Source: Amnibacterium setariae
GTDB taxonomy: Bacteria > Actinomycetota > Actinomycetes > Actinomycetales > Microbacteriaceae
Length of the DNA: 64,000 nucleotides
Direction: 5' to 3'
NCBI RefSeq assembly: GCF_003581425.1
Contig: NZ_QXTG01000001.1
Location: forward strand, 434,001 to 498,000
The first letter of the stretch is position 1, and the number at the start of each line of letters is the position of its first letter. The notes under the pieces are model-generated. The model did no database searches. It was not told the origin of the DNA and worked only from the letters and a program-made list of their open reading frames with translations. The translations under genes and the position numbers were made by a program. This document shows positions 17,102 through 26,070 of the stretch, in pieces.

Positions 17102-17812
17102 GTGGACATGGACACCGTCTTCCTCGCGCTGCGCGTCGTCGTCGCCCTCGGCGCCGTCTTCGGCGCGCTGCTGTTCGCGCACCGCTGGATCACGAAGGGG
17201 CGACCCGGCGGCCAGCCGCGCAACAAGCAGATCTCCGTCGTCGCCCGGCAGGGTCTTGGCGCGAAGGCCGGCATCGCGGTCGTCGACGCCGGCGGCCGCC
17301 GCTACCTGCTCGGCGTCACCGAGCACGCGGTGACCGTGCTCGACACGCTCGGGGCGGCGGAGGCGCCGACGGGGGAGCCCGCGCTCGTCGCCTCCCAGCC
17401 GATCTCGGTCGCGCGGTTCGAGCAGGAGCTGCGCACGGTGACGATCGCGACCGCCGACGTCCCGGTGGTCGTGCACGGCGCGACCGACCCCGACGACCCG
17501 GCCGGGCCGATCACGCAGACGGTCGCGATCCTGCCCGCCGCCGGGCAGCGGCCCCTCGGCCCGGCGACCGAGTCGATCCGGCTCGAGCCCGCCGTGTCCT
17601 TCACGCGTCCCGGCGGCCTCGCGCCGGCCCCCGCCGCGCGGCCGGTCTTCACGAGCCGCCGCGCGGCCCGCGAGGCCGAGCAGGCCGCGGCCGTGCAGCA
17701 GCAGGCCGCCCTCCAGCAGCAGCGCCCCGGCGCGCAGGGGCCGCTCGCGGGCTCGGTGCTGTCGCCGACCACGTGGCGGCAGACGTTCGACGCCCTGAAG
17801 AAGCTGCGGTGA
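17102..17812 (+). CDS. fliO: Flagellar biosynthesis protein FliO
   Basis: Membrane protein that assists assembly of the FliP ring. The 236-residue product has one N-terminal membrane helix (about 5-27), then the conserved FliO beta-rich stretch ISVVARQGLGAKAGIAVVDA with YLLGVTEHAVTVLD, and a long Pro/Ala/Gln-rich cytoplasmic tail. FliO is poorly conserved, but this block plus its place between fliN and fliP make the call firm. The stop overlaps the fliP GTG. Confidence 0.87.
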   Translation: MDMDTVFLALRVVVALGAVFGALLFAHRWITKGRPGGQPRNKQISVVARQGLGAKAGIAVVDAGGRRYLLGVTEHAVTVLDTLGAAEAPTGEPALVASQPISVARFEQELRTVTIATADVPVVVHGATDPDDPAGPITQTVAILPAAGQRPLGPATESIRLEPAVSFTRPGGLAPAPAARPVFTSRRAAREAEQAAAVQQQAALQQQRPGAQGPLAGSVLSPTTWRQTFDALKKLR

Positions 17813-18642
17813 CCGCCGTCGCCCTACCGGGCCGCGCCACCCGCGCGGTCCGGCTCGCGAGGGACCACTGGCCCCGCCTGGTCCTCGCCGGCTTCGCGCT
17901 GCTCGCCGTGGTCTGGCTCGTCGTGGCGGTGCCCGGCATCGCCCACGCGGACCCGATCGCGCCGGTGAAGCCGACGCCGTCCCCCTCCGGCGACGTGAAC
18001 ATCAGCGTCGGCGCCCCGTCGACGTCGATCACGACGCTCATCGCGATCACGCTGCTCTCGGTGGCGCCCGCGCTGATGCTGATGATGACGTCGTTCACGA
18101 AGATCTTCGTGGTCCTCGCGATGACGCGGAACGCCCTCGGCCTGAACACGATCCCGCCGAACCAGGTGCTCGCCGGCCTCGCGGTCTTCCTGTCGCTGTT
18201 CATCATGTGGCCCGTGCTCGACACCGTGAACACGCACGCGCTCACGCCGTTCCTCGACGGGAAGATCCAGTTCGACACCGCCCTCGCGCGCGCCGCCGTG
18301 CCGCTGCAGCACTTCATGCTCCAGCACACCCGCGAGAGCGACATCGCGCTGATGAGCCGGGCGGCGAACCAGCCGAACCCGGCATCGGCCGCCAGCACGC
18401 CGTTCTTCACCGTCGTGCCCGCGTTCATGCTCTCCGAGCTGCGGAGCGCGTTCATCATCGGGCTCGTCATCTTCGTGCCGTTCCTCGTGATCGACCTGGT
18501 CGTCTCGTCCGGCCTGATGGCGATGGGCATGATGATGCTGCCGCCGACGATGATCGCGCTGCCCTTCAAGATCCTGCTCTTCGTCCTCGTCGACGGCTGG
18601 AGCCTGATCATCACGTCGCTCGTGCAGAGCTACAACACCTAG
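17809..18642 (+). CDS. fliP: Flagellar export-gate protein FliP
   Basis: Core subunit of the export gate pore. The 277-residue protein has a signal-like N-terminus ending near AHADP (about 43), as typical for FliP, then TLIAITLLSVAPALMLMMTS, the conserved TRNALGLNTIPPNQVLAGLA, and C-terminal helices with MMMLPPTMIALPFKILLFVL. I use the GTG overlapping the fliO stop; 12 further codons are open upstream. The gap to fliQ is eight bases. Confidence 0.95.
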   Translation: MTAVALPGRATRAVRLARDHWPRLVLAGFALLAVVWLVVAVPGIAHADPIAPVKPTPSPSGDVNISVGAPSTSITTLIAITLLSVAPALMLMMTSFTKIFVVLAMTRNALGLNTIPPNQVLAGLAVFLSLFIMWPVLDTVNTHALTPFLDGKIQFDTALARAAVPLQHFMLQHTRESDIALMSRAANQPNPASAASTPFFTVVPAFMLSELRSAFIIGLVIFVPFLVIDLVVSSGLMAMGMMMLPPTMIALPFKILLFVLVDGWSLIITSLVQSYNT

Positions 18643-18650
18643 GGGCGCGG

Positions 18651-18926
18651 GTGAACCAGAACCAGGTCGTCGACCTCGCGCTGCGCGCCCTCGTGCTCGC
18701 TGCGGAGCTCGCCGCGCCGCTGCTCGTCACGGCGCTCGTCGTCGGCTTCGCGATCAGCGTGTTCCAGTCGATCACGCAGATCCAGGAGGCGACGCTCTCC
18801 TTCGTCCCGAAGGCGATCGCGGTCGCGATCGCGCTCGTCGTGTGCGGGCACTGGATGATCTCCGAGGCCGTCACCTTCACCGAGCAGCTGTTCGCGATGA
18901 TCCCGAGCTACCTCGACGCGCCGTGA
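18651..18926 (+). CDS. fliQ: Flagellar export-gate protein FliQ
   Basis: Small two-helix gate subunit, 91 residues. It shows the pattern LLVTALVVGFAISVFQSITQ followed by IQEATLSFVPK, which is diagnostic for FliQ, then a second membrane helix. A GTG start eight bases after fliP; the stop overlaps the fliR GTG by four bases. Order fliO-fliP-fliQ-fliR-flhB is canonical. Confidence 0.95.
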   Translation: MNQNQVVDLALRALVLAAELAAPLLVTALVVGFAISVFQSITQIQEATLSFVPKAIAVAIALVVCGHWMISEAVTFTEQLFAMIPSYLDAP

Positions 18927-19693
18927 ACGTCTTCGGGTCCGTCGTCCTGAACGAGACGTTCGTGGAGGCGGCCATGCTGGCGGCGGTGCGGATCACCGCG
19001 TTCCTCGTGCTCGCGCCGCCGTTCTCGTTCTCCGGCGTCCCCCTGCGGATCAAGGGGATGCTGGCCGTCGCGCTCTCGATCCTCGTGGCGCCCCAGGCCG
19101 CCTCCGGCATGACGGGGTCGCTCGAGAGCGGCGCGTTCGTCGTCTCGCTCATCGCGCAGCTCGTCGTCGGCGCGCTGCTCGGGTTCCTCGTCTTCCTCGT
19201 GTTCTCCGCGATCCAGTCGGCCGGCAGCCTCATCGACCTGTTCGCGGGCTTCCAGCTCAGCCAGGCGTTCGACCCGCTCATGAACGTGAACGGCGCCCAG
19301 ATGACCCGGCTGATGCAGATGGTCGCGCTCGGGCTGCTGTTCGTGTCCGGCGGTGCGGAGCTCGTGCTCGGCGGCCTGTTCCGCACCTTCCGCGCGCTGC
19401 CCGTCACCGGCTTCCTCAGCCAGGACGCGGGGGAGCGGCTGCTGCCCGGGCTCGGGCAGATGTTCGTGGCCGCCGTGCAGATCGCGGGCCCGATCGTCGT
19501 CGTGCTGTTCCTCGCCGACGTCGGCCTCGGCGTGCTGACCCGCGTCGCGCCCGCGCTGAACGCCTTCTCGCTCGGCTTCGTGCTGAAGATCCTGATCGTG
19601 CTGCTCGCGGGCGGCACGATCTTCATCGCGCTGCCCCGCATCGTCTCGGCGCTGCTCGAGGACGCCCTCCGGCTCATGGGCTCCGTCACGTGA
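18923..19693 (+). CDS. fliR: Flagellar export-gate protein FliR
   Basis: Six-helix membrane subunit of the export gate, 256 residues. The N-terminal helix (AAVRITAFLVLAPPFSFSGV), the loop with GSLIDLFAGFQLSQAFDP and the hydrophobic C-terminal half all fit the family. The start is a GTG overlapping the fliQ stop. Unlike the previous genes it does not touch flhB: a 157-base gap with simple-sequence and dispersed repeats follows. Confidence 0.94.
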   Translation: MNVFGSVVLNETFVEAAMLAAVRITAFLVLAPPFSFSGVPLRIKGMLAVALSILVAPQAASGMTGSLESGAFVVSLIAQLVVGALLGFLVFLVFSAIQSAGSLIDLFAGFQLSQAFDPLMNVNGAQMTRLMQMVALGLLFVSGGAELVLGGLFRTFRALPVTGFLSQDAGERLLPGLGQMFVAAVQIAGPIVVVLFLADVGLGVLTRVAPALNAFSLGFVLKILIVLLAGGTIFIALPRIVSALLEDALRLMGSVT

Positions 19694-19701
19694 CGGTCTC
19701 C

Positions 19702-19749
19702 GCCTACGCCTACGCCTACGCCTACGCCTCCGCCTCCGCTCCCGCTCGC
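19702..19749 (+). repeat. Hexanucleotide tandem repeat
   Basis: Eight tandem hexamers: GCCTAC four times, GCCTCC twice, then two degenerate units (GCTCCC, GCTCGC). Located between the fliR stop and flhB. Perfect units at one end and decayed units at the other suggest slippage expansion. Confidence 0.85.
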
Positions 19750-19777
19750 GTCTCGAAGCCCGCCCGCGTCCCTGCTT

Positions 19778-19818
19778 CCGCTGGTCGAGGTGCGAGCGCA
19801 GCGAGCCTCGAGACCACC
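19778..19818 (+). repeat. Dispersed 41-base repeat, copy 2
   Basis: Identical in all 41 bases to the copy at 29069-29109 and one base different from the inverted copy at 2595-2635. It starts CCGCTGGTCGAGG and ends CCTCGAGACCACC. It lies in the fliR-flhB gap, 32 bases before the flhB ATG. Confidence 0.85.
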
Positions 19819-19850
19819 GCTTCTCAACCGGCGCGAGGGGGTGATCGCTG

Positions 19851-20930
19851 ATGCCCGATCAGCCCTCCGGCGAACGCACCGAGAAGGCGACCCCGAAGCG
19901 CCTCGAGGAGTCGCGGCGCGAAGGCCGCATCCAGCGCTCCCGCGACATGCCGAGCTGGCTGTCGATGGGCGCGGCCGCGCTCACGCTGCCGATGGTGCTC
20001 GGCAACGGGACGGCCGCGGTGCGGACGCTCGTGCTCGACCTCCGCGACGTCATCGCGGAACCGACGGCGGAGCGCGCGCAGGCGATGTTCCTCGGCGCGT
20101 TCGGCGTGCTGCCGGGCGTGCTCGCCCCGATCCTCGCCGCGTCCGTCGTCGGCGCGATCGTCGGCTCGCTCGCCTCCGGCGGCATCCACATGAAGCGGTT
20201 CAAGCCGCACTTCGAGCAGCTCGACCTCGTCAAGGGCGCGGGGCGGCTCGTCGGCCGGCAGGCGCTGTGGGAGGGGGCGAAGGCGCTCCTGAAGACCGGC
20301 GTGGTCGGCATCGCGGTGTGGGTGGCGATCCAGGGCGCGCTGCCGCTGCTGTCCGCCTCCGGCGCCCTGCCCGTCTCCGCGGTGCTGTCGACCGCGTCCG
20401 GCGTCGTCGTGGCGATCCTGCAGACCGCGATCGTCGCCGGCATCGTGCTCGGCGCCGTCGACCTCCTCGTCGTCGTCCGGCGCAACCGGCAGCACACGAT
20501 GATGACGAAGCAGGAGATCAAGGACGAGTCGAAGTCGACCGAGGGCGACCCGCACGTGCGCGCCCAGCGCCGCAGCCGCGCCATGCAGATCTCGCGCAAC
20601 CGGATGATGGCCGCGATCGGCGGCGCCGACGTCGTGATGCTGAACCCGACCCACGTCGCCGTCGCGCTCAAGTACGAGCCCGGGAAGTCGGCGCCGCGCG
20701 TCGTCGCGAAGGGCGCAGGGGAGGTCGCCGCGCGCATCCGCGAGCGCGCCGCCGAGCACCGCGTGCCGATGGTGCAGGACGTCCCGCTCGCGCGCGCCCT
20801 CTACTCGGCGTGCGAGATCGGGCAGGAGATCCCGGAGGAGCTGTACGGCGCGGTCGCCCGCGTGCTCGCCTTCGTCATGTCGCTGAAGCGCCGCGGCGCG
20901 GCCCTCGGCGTGCACCGCCTCGCCTCCTGA
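19851..20930 (+). CDS. flhB: Flagellar export switch protein FlhB
   Basis: Export-gate protein that switches substrate class after hook completion. The 359-residue protein opens with the family hallmark GERTEKATPKRLEESRREG, has four membrane helices (about 30-215) and a cytoplasmic domain with the autocleavage site NPTH at 265-268, followed by VAVALKYEPG. The C-terminus contains VPMVQDVPLARALY and IPEELYGAVARVLAFV. The ATG follows GGGGGTGATCGCTG in a gap that contains repeats. Confidence 0.97.
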   Translation: MPDQPSGERTEKATPKRLEESRREGRIQRSRDMPSWLSMGAAALTLPMVLGNGTAAVRTLVLDLRDVIAEPTAERAQAMFLGAFGVLPGVLAPILAASVVGAIVGSLASGGIHMKRFKPHFEQLDLVKGAGRLVGRQALWEGAKALLKTGVVGIAVWVAIQGALPLLSASGALPVSAVLSTASGVVVAILQTAIVAGIVLGAVDLLVVVRRNRQHTMMTKQEIKDESKSTEGDPHVRAQRRSRAMQISRNRMMAAIGGADVVMLNPTHVAVALKYEPGKSAPRVVAKGAGEVAARIRERAAEHRVPMVQDVPLARALYSACEIGQEIPEELYGAVARVLAFVMSLKRRGAALGVHRLAS

Positions 20931-20955
20931 CCCGCCCACCTCGCGCGGTCGCTGC

Positions 20956-20991
20956 GGCGTCGCGCGGTCCGCATGCCGACCGCGCGACGCC
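20956..20991. repeat. GTCGCGCGGT-type palindrome after flhB
   Basis: GGCGTCGCGCGGTC (20956-20969) and its exact reverse complement (20978-20991) form a 14-bp stem with an 8-base loop. Further partial copies of TCGCGCGGTC and TCGCGCGAC flank it. The core GTCGCGCGGT recurs near 62235-62275, beside the AbiEi-like gene. It may terminate the fliF-to-flhB transcript. Confidence 0.7.
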
Positions 20992-21031
20992 ACCGGTGTC
21001 GCGCGACGGCGCCGCGGAGGAGGATCGCGCC

Positions 21032-21547
21032 GTGGACGTGGCGCTGCGGCCGCTGGCGCGGTCCGACCTCGCGCTGCTCGGGGAGTGGCTGCGCGAGCCG
21101 CTCGTGCACGAGTGGTGGCACGACGACCCGGCGCCGGAGGCGCTCGAGCGGCAGTACGGCGCGTCGATCGACGGCCGCGACCGCACGGCGCTGCGCATCG
21201 GCGAGCTGGGCGGGGAGGCGGTCGGCTTCGTGCAGTGGTACCCCCTCGCGGACGAGCCCGAGTACGTCGCCGAGCTGGTGCCCTTCCTCGCGGTCCCCGA
21301 GGGCGCCTGGAGCCTCGACCACCTCGTCGGCCCGGCTCGGCACCGCGGGCACGGCGTCGGCACGGCGCTGGTACGGGCCGCGCTCGCGGCGATCGGGCCG
21401 GCCCCGATCGTCGTGCCGGTCCACGCGGACAACCCGGCGTCGGCGGCCGTGCTGCGCGCGAACGGCTTCGCGGTCGTGGCGGAGGCCGACCTCGAGCCGG
21501 ACAACCCCGCGCACTCGAGGCGGCACCTGGTGCTCGCGCGCCCCTGA
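21032..21547 (+). CDS. GNAT acetyltransferase, AAC(6')-like
   Basis: A 171-residue GNAT-fold enzyme that would transfer acetyl from acetyl-CoA. The pattern LRPLARSDLALLGEWLREPLV, then EWWHDD, VGFVQWYPL, the CoA-loop segment HRGHGVGTALVRAAL and the ADNPASAAVLRANGF end resemble the aminoglycoside 6'-N-acetyltransferase branch. That branch also contains housekeeping enzymes, so the substrate is open. The GTG at 21032 was chosen because of the GGAGGAGG ribosome site in front. It lies between flhB and flhA and is unrelated to motility. Confidence 0.8.
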   Translation: MDVALRPLARSDLALLGEWLREPLVHEWWHDDPAPEALERQYGASIDGRDRTALRIGELGGEAVGFVQWYPLADEPEYVAELVPFLAVPEGAWSLDHLVGPARHRGHGVGTALVRAALAAIGPAPIVVPVHADNPASAAVLRANGFAVVAEADLEPDNPAHSRRHLVLARP

Positions 21548-21607
21548 CCCGCCCTCGACCGCCGTCCTGCGGGGCGATCGCCCAGGCGGCGGTGGAAGAA
21601 CAGTCAG

Positions 21608-22534
21608 GTGCGATACAGGGAGGACGCGGACCTCGACACGTCCGACGTGCAGGACCGCCGGGGTCGACCGGGCGGCCGCGCGGTCGCGATCGGCGGCGGC
21701 GGCCTCGGCGTCGTGGGGGTCGTGGTCGTGCTCCTCCTGCAGCTGCTCGGCGGCGGGGGAGGCGGCGGCACGACGGGGAGCGACCCGGACGCGCTCGGCC
21801 CGATCCTCGACGGGCTCGGCAGCGGTCGGACGGCGTCGGGCGAGCAGCTCCAGCAGTCCTGCCGGTCCGGCCGGGACGCGAACTCGAGCACGGAGTGCGC
21901 GGTCGTCGCCGACATCGAGTCGATCCAGGACTACTGGGCCGGCCGCCTCGGCGACCGCTACCAGCGCTCCGACACCGTGTTCTTCAGCGACAGCACCGAC
22001 ACCGGCTGCGGGTCGGCCACGAGCGGCGTGGGCCCGTTCTACTGCCCCGCCGACCGCCTCGTGTACATCGACCTCTCGTTCTACGACGAGCTGCGGACGA
22101 GGTTCGGCGCCGAGGGCGGCCTGTTCGTCGACGCCTACGTGCTCGCGCACGAGTACGGCCACCACGTGCAGGACCTGCTCGGCACCGACGAGCGCGTGCG
22201 GCAGGGCGAGACCGGCCCGACGAGCGGCAGCGTGCGGCTCGAGCTGCAGGCCGACTGCTACGCCGGCGCCTGGGCGAAGCACGCGACGACCGTCCCGGAC
22301 GACGGCGGTGCGCCGCTGATCGAGGAGATCACGCAGGACGACGTCGACCGCGCCCTCGACACCGCGGGGCGCATCGGCGACGACTACATCCAGCGCGAGC
22401 TCGGGAACGGCTCCGTCGACGAGCGGTCCTTCACGCACGGCAGCTCGGCGCAGCGGCGCCAGTGGTTCACGACCGGGTACGAGTCGGGCGACCCCGCCCG
22501 CTGCGACACCTTCGCCTCGGGCGCGCTCGGCTGA
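21608..22534 (+). CDS. Neutral zinc metallopeptidase (YpfJ family)
   Basis: A 308-residue membrane-anchored protein: a short acidic cytoplasmic head, one membrane helix (about 27-47), a Gly-rich linker and an extracellular peptidase domain. The zinc site HEYGHH is at 181-186, with the third ligand probably in LELQADCYAGAWA, as in the YpfJ/putative neutral zinc metallopeptidase family. Four cysteines are likely paired outside the cell. The substrate is unknown. GTG start with a weak ribosome site. Confidence 0.88.
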   Translation: MRYREDADLDTSDVQDRRGRPGGRAVAIGGGGLGVVGVVVVLLLQLLGGGGGGGTTGSDPDALGPILDGLGSGRTASGEQLQQSCRSGRDANSSTECAVVADIESIQDYWAGRLGDRYQRSDTVFFSDSTDTGCGSATSGVGPFYCPADRLVYIDLSFYDELRTRFGAEGGLFVDAYVLAHEYGHHVQDLLGTDERVRQGETGPTSGSVRLELQADCYAGAWAKHATTVPDDGGAPLIEEITQDDVDRALDTAGRIGDDYIQRELGNGSVDERSFTHGSSAQRRQWFTTGYESGDPARCDTFASGALG

Positions 22535-23711
22535 TCAGGCCGGAGCGGCGGCACGGCCCGAGGCGAGCCGCGGCTCGACGACGACCAGCAGCACCCCGAC
22601 CGCCGCGAGGACGCCGCCCACGAGGGGCAGCCCGGCCACGCCGACGAGGGGCAGCGCGGCACCGCCCGCCGCCGAGCCCGCCATGATCCCGACGTTCCAG
22701 GAGCTGGAGGTGCCGCCGCTCGCGACGTCCACCGATCCCGGCGCGACCACGAGCACCCGGGCGGCGACCGCGGTCGCGAAGCCGCTGAGGCCGGCGCCCG
22801 CGAGCACCACGCCGAGGACGCCCAGGACCGGCACCGGCGCGCCCGCCCACTGGAGCGCGAGGCCGACCGCCTCGATGCCGAGCGAGCCGAGCACCGCCGC
22901 CCGCGGGCGCGCGTCGATCAGGCGCCCGACGACGAGGACCGCGACGAGGCCCACCGCGCCCCTGACCAGCAGCAGCCCGCCGACCGCGACCGCGGGCACC
23001 CCGCTCACCTCGGTCAGGTACGGCGTGATGTACGTGAAGGGGACGAGCCCGCCGGTGACCGCGATCGCCGTCACCGCGACGAGCAGCCAGAACCGCCGGG
23101 CGTCGGGCTCCGCGCCGCGCTCCGCCTCGCGCGGACCGGCGGCGGCGACGCGGGGGAGGGTCAGGGCGATCACCGCCAGCGCCACGGCGCCGAGCGCGGC
23201 CGTGCCGAGGAACGAGGCCCGCCAGCCCGCGACCTGGCCGATCCAGGTGCCGAGCGGCACCCCGAGCAGGACGGCGAGGGAGCTGCCGGCCGACACGAGG
23301 CCGACCGCCCGACCCCGCCGCTCCGGCGGCACCAGGGTCGCGGCGACCGGCATCGCGATCGCCCAGTAGACGGCCTGCGCGATCGCGGTGAACGCCCGCG
23401 CGGCGAGCAGGACGCCGTACGAGGGCGCGGCGGCGCTCGCGACGCCGCCGAGCACGAGCACCGCGAGCAGCGCCATGAGCAGGAGGCGCCGCGGCACCCG
23501 CGTCGTCAGCGCGGTGAGGGGGACCGTCGCCACGACGACGACGAGGGCGTAGGCGCTGACCAGCAGCCCGACCGCGGTCTGCGGGACCCGGAGGTCCGCG
23601 GCGATCACCGGGAGCAGCCCGATCGGCAGCGACTCGACCGTGATCCACACGAAGGTCGACAGGGCGAGGCCCGCGAGCGCGGCGCCCGCGCGGGGGGTCC
23701 GGGAGCGGCAT
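22535..23711 (-). CDS. MFS transporter, probable frameshift near the start
   Basis: A DHA1-type drug/sugar efflux permease with about 12 membrane helices, motif-A-like TTRVPRRLLL and an intact body to the C-terminus. The best start is ATG 23709-23711 on the minus strand, with GGAGGG before it and a TAGCCT box 43 bases upstream. That ATG is in another frame from the body, and the frames meet in a run of six C (23692-23697). One C fewer would give MPLPDPRAGAALAGLALS directly. In the sequence as given, the body frame is open to 23812 with only a GTG upstream of the promoter-like box. Sequence error, phase variation and a decayed gene are all possible. Confidence 0.75.
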
Positions 23712-23753
23712 CGGGTGCCCTCCGCTCCGCCGGGTGCGGCGACCGGCCCGACG

Positions 23754-23759
23754 AGGCTA
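23754..23759 (-). promoter_or_regulatory. Putative -10 box of the MFS gene
   Basis: TAGCCT on the minus strand, 43 bases before the proposed ATG, with GGAGGG between them. The same hexamer precedes the LacI gene at 56240 and lies upstream of pilB at about 31915. No good -35 element was seen. Confidence 0.35.
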
Positions 23760-24003
23760 GGCCGGGGCCCCGACAGCGCTCCGCCCCGACAGCACCCGCG
23801 TCCGGTCGGCACCCCCGGCCAGGTGCCCCCCTTCCGGGGGGAGCGCGCGTGGCGCGGCGGGGCCGGAGGGCCTGCGCCCGGATGATGGCCCTCACGCGGA
23901 GCGTCGCACGGGACGTGCGGCCCCGCGCGACGCCCGGCGGAGCCGGGGACGTGGACGACCGCGGCGGAGCCGGGCAGGGTCGACCGGGCCGCATCGGAGA
24001 ACC

Positions 24004-26070
24004 GTGCGACGTTTCGAGTTCGGCAGGACGGCGTCGGCCGTCGCCGTGCCGCTCGGCCTGGTGGCGATCATCATGCTGCTCGTCGTGCCGATCCCGGCAT
24101 GGCTGCTCGACGTGCTGATCACCGTGAACATCCTGTTCGCGCTCGTGATCCTGCTCACGACGATGTTCGCGAAGCGGCCGCTCGACTTCTCGGTCTTCCC
24201 GTCGCTGCTGCTCATCGCGACGCTCTTCCGGCTCGGCCTCAACGTCGCCTCCACCCGGCTCGTGCTGGGGGAGGGGGAGGCGGGCGCCGTCATCCACGCC
24301 TTCGGGTCGGTCGCCGTCGGCGGCTCGATGGTCATCGGCGCGGTCGTCTTCGTGATCCTCGTCGTCATCCAGTTCGTCGTGGTCACGAAGGGCGCCGAGC
24401 GCGTCGCCGAGGTCGGCGCGCGGTTCACCCTCGACGCGATGCCCGGCAAGCAGATGGCGATCGACGCCGACCTCAACTCGGGCCTCATCACCGAGGACGA
24501 GGCGCGTCGCCGCCGCGCGGAGGTCAGCGCCGAGGCCGACTTCTACGGCGCGATGGACGGCGCCTCGAAGTTCGTCAAGGGCGACGCGATCGCGGGCATC
24601 GTGATCGTGCTCGTCAACATCCTCGGCGGCATCGTCATGGGCGTGGTGATCCACGGCCAGCAGATCGGCGACGCGGTCAACACCTACACGCTGCTGACGA
24701 TCGGCGACGGCCTCACCGCGCAGATCCCGGCGCTGCTGATGGCCGTCTCGACGGGCATGATCGTCACCCGGTCCAACTCGGACAGCGAGCTCGGCAAGGA
24801 CGCCGGCGCGCAGCTGACCCAGTCGCGGATGGCGCTGATGATCGCGGGCGTCACCGCGTGCCTGCTGGCCCTGATCCCCGGCATGCCGAAGATCCCGTTC
24901 TTCCTCGTCGGCGGTGTGCTGATCTTCGTGTCCGTCCGCCTGCGCCGCGCGGAGGAGGCGAAGGTCAAGGAGGCCGCGCTCGCCGAGGCCGCGACGTCGC
25001 AGGCGCCCCCCTCGGACACCCCCGAGGAGCTCATGGAGCAGATGCGGGTGCACGCGCTCGAGGTGCAGCTCGCTCCGGACCTCGTCGACCTGGTCTCCGG
25101 GGTCAGCGACGACCTCCTCGCCCGCGTGAAGGCGCTCCGCCGCCGCATCGCGATGGAGTACGGCGTCGTCGTGCCCCCGGTCCGCACCCGCGACAGCGTC
25201 GACCTGCCGCCCTCCACCTACGTCATCCGGGTCGCCGGCGTGGAGATGGGCCGCGGGATCGCGCCCGTCGGCAAGGTGCTCGCGCTCGGCGACCACCTCG
25301 ACGCGCTGCCCGGCACCCCGACCGTCGAGCCGGTGTTCCAGCTCGCCGGCAAGTGGATCCCGGCCGAGCTCCGGCACGCCGCGGAGACGACGGGCGCGAC
25401 GGTCATCGACCGCGGCTCGGTGCTCGTCACGCACCTGTCGAGCGTCATCACCGACAACGCCGGCCGCCTCCTGTCCCGCGAGGACGTGCGCGTGCTGACC
25501 GAGGGCGTCAAGCGCGTGAGCCCCGCCCTCGTCGAGGAGCTGGTCCCCGGGCTGCTGACCCTCGCCGAGGTGCACCGCGTGCTCCAGGGGCTGCTCGCGG
25601 AGCGCGTGCCGATCAACGACCTGCCCCGCATCTACGAGGCGCTGTCGCTGCGCGCGAAGGTGTCGACCGATCCGGAGGGCCTCATCGAGGCCGCGCGCGC
25701 CGCGCTCGGTCCCGTGCTCGTCGCGCCGCACCTCGACGACCGCACCCTGCGCGTCGTGATGCTCGACCCGCAGCTCGAGCAGGGGATGCTCGAGAACCTG
25801 CGGCCGTCGGAGCAGGGCACGCAGATCCTCATGACGCCCGACCTGATCGCCCGGGTCGTGGAGTCGCTCCGCGACGCCGTGCAGACCGCGGAGGTGCGCG
25901 GGTGGTCGCCCGTGCTCGTCTGCGCGCCCGCCCTGCGGCCCGCCGTCCGCCGGCTCGTCGCTCCCCAGACGAACGGCCTGCCCGTGCTGTCCTACCAGGA
26001 GGTGACGTCGGCCGACGTCATCATCGAGACCGTTGGAGTGGTTCGTGCCCTCGATCCGATTTCGGCTTGA
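24004..26070 (+). CDS. flhA: Flagellar export-gate protein FlhA
   Basis: Large export-gate component. The 688-residue protein has seven to eight membrane helices in the first 330 residues and a cytoplasmic substrate-docking domain after about 345. The FHIPEP-type signature is visible at 140-160, with RFTLDAMPGKQMAIDADLNS. The C-terminal region keeps SQVTTSADVI-like end residues (YQEVTSADVIIETVG). It starts with GTG; nothing upstream is coupled, so it begins a new unit, and it overlaps the FlhF-like gene by 26 bases. Confidence 0.96.
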   Translation: MRRFEFGRTASAVAVPLGLVAIIMLLVVPIPAWLLDVLITVNILFALVILLTTMFAKRPLDFSVFPSLLLIATLFRLGLNVASTRLVLGEGEAGAVIHAFGSVAVGGSMVIGAVVFVILVVIQFVVVTKGAERVAEVGARFTLDAMPGKQMAIDADLNSGLITEDEARRRRAEVSAEADFYGAMDGASKFVKGDAIAGIVIVLVNILGGIVMGVVIHGQQIGDAVNTYTLLTIGDGLTAQIPALLMAVSTGMIVTRSNSDSELGKDAGAQLTQSRMALMIAGVTACLLALIPGMPKIPFFLVGGVLIFVSVRLRRAEEAKVKEAALAEAATSQAPPSDTPEELMEQMRVHALEVQLAPDLVDLVSGVSDDLLARVKALRRRIAMEYGVVVPPVRTRDSVDLPPSTYVIRVAGVEMGRGIAPVGKVLALGDHLDALPGTPTVEPVFQLAGKWIPAELRHAAETTGATVIDRGSVLVTHLSSVITDNAGRLLSREDVRVLTEGVKRVSPALVEELVPGLLTLAEVHRVLQGLLAERVPINDLPRIYEALSLRAKVSTDPEGLIEAARAALGPVLVAPHLDDRTLRVVMLDPQLEQGMLENLRPSEQGTQILMTPDLIARVVESLRDAVQTAEVRGWSPVLVCAPALRPAVRRLVAPQTNGLPVLSYQEVTSADVIIETVGVVRALDPISA

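Noticed and set aside
19702-19749. Tandem hexamers as a CRISPR-like array
   Set aside because: Units are six bases with no spacers; it is a simple-sequence repeat.
21032-21547. Aminoglycoside resistance gene
   Set aside because: The fold resembles AAC(6') enzymes, but the branch includes housekeeping acetyltransferases and nothing here shows the substrate or mobility.
23813-24003. Small gene between the MFS gene and flhA
   Set aside because: Short frames exist but none has a start signal or plausible composition.
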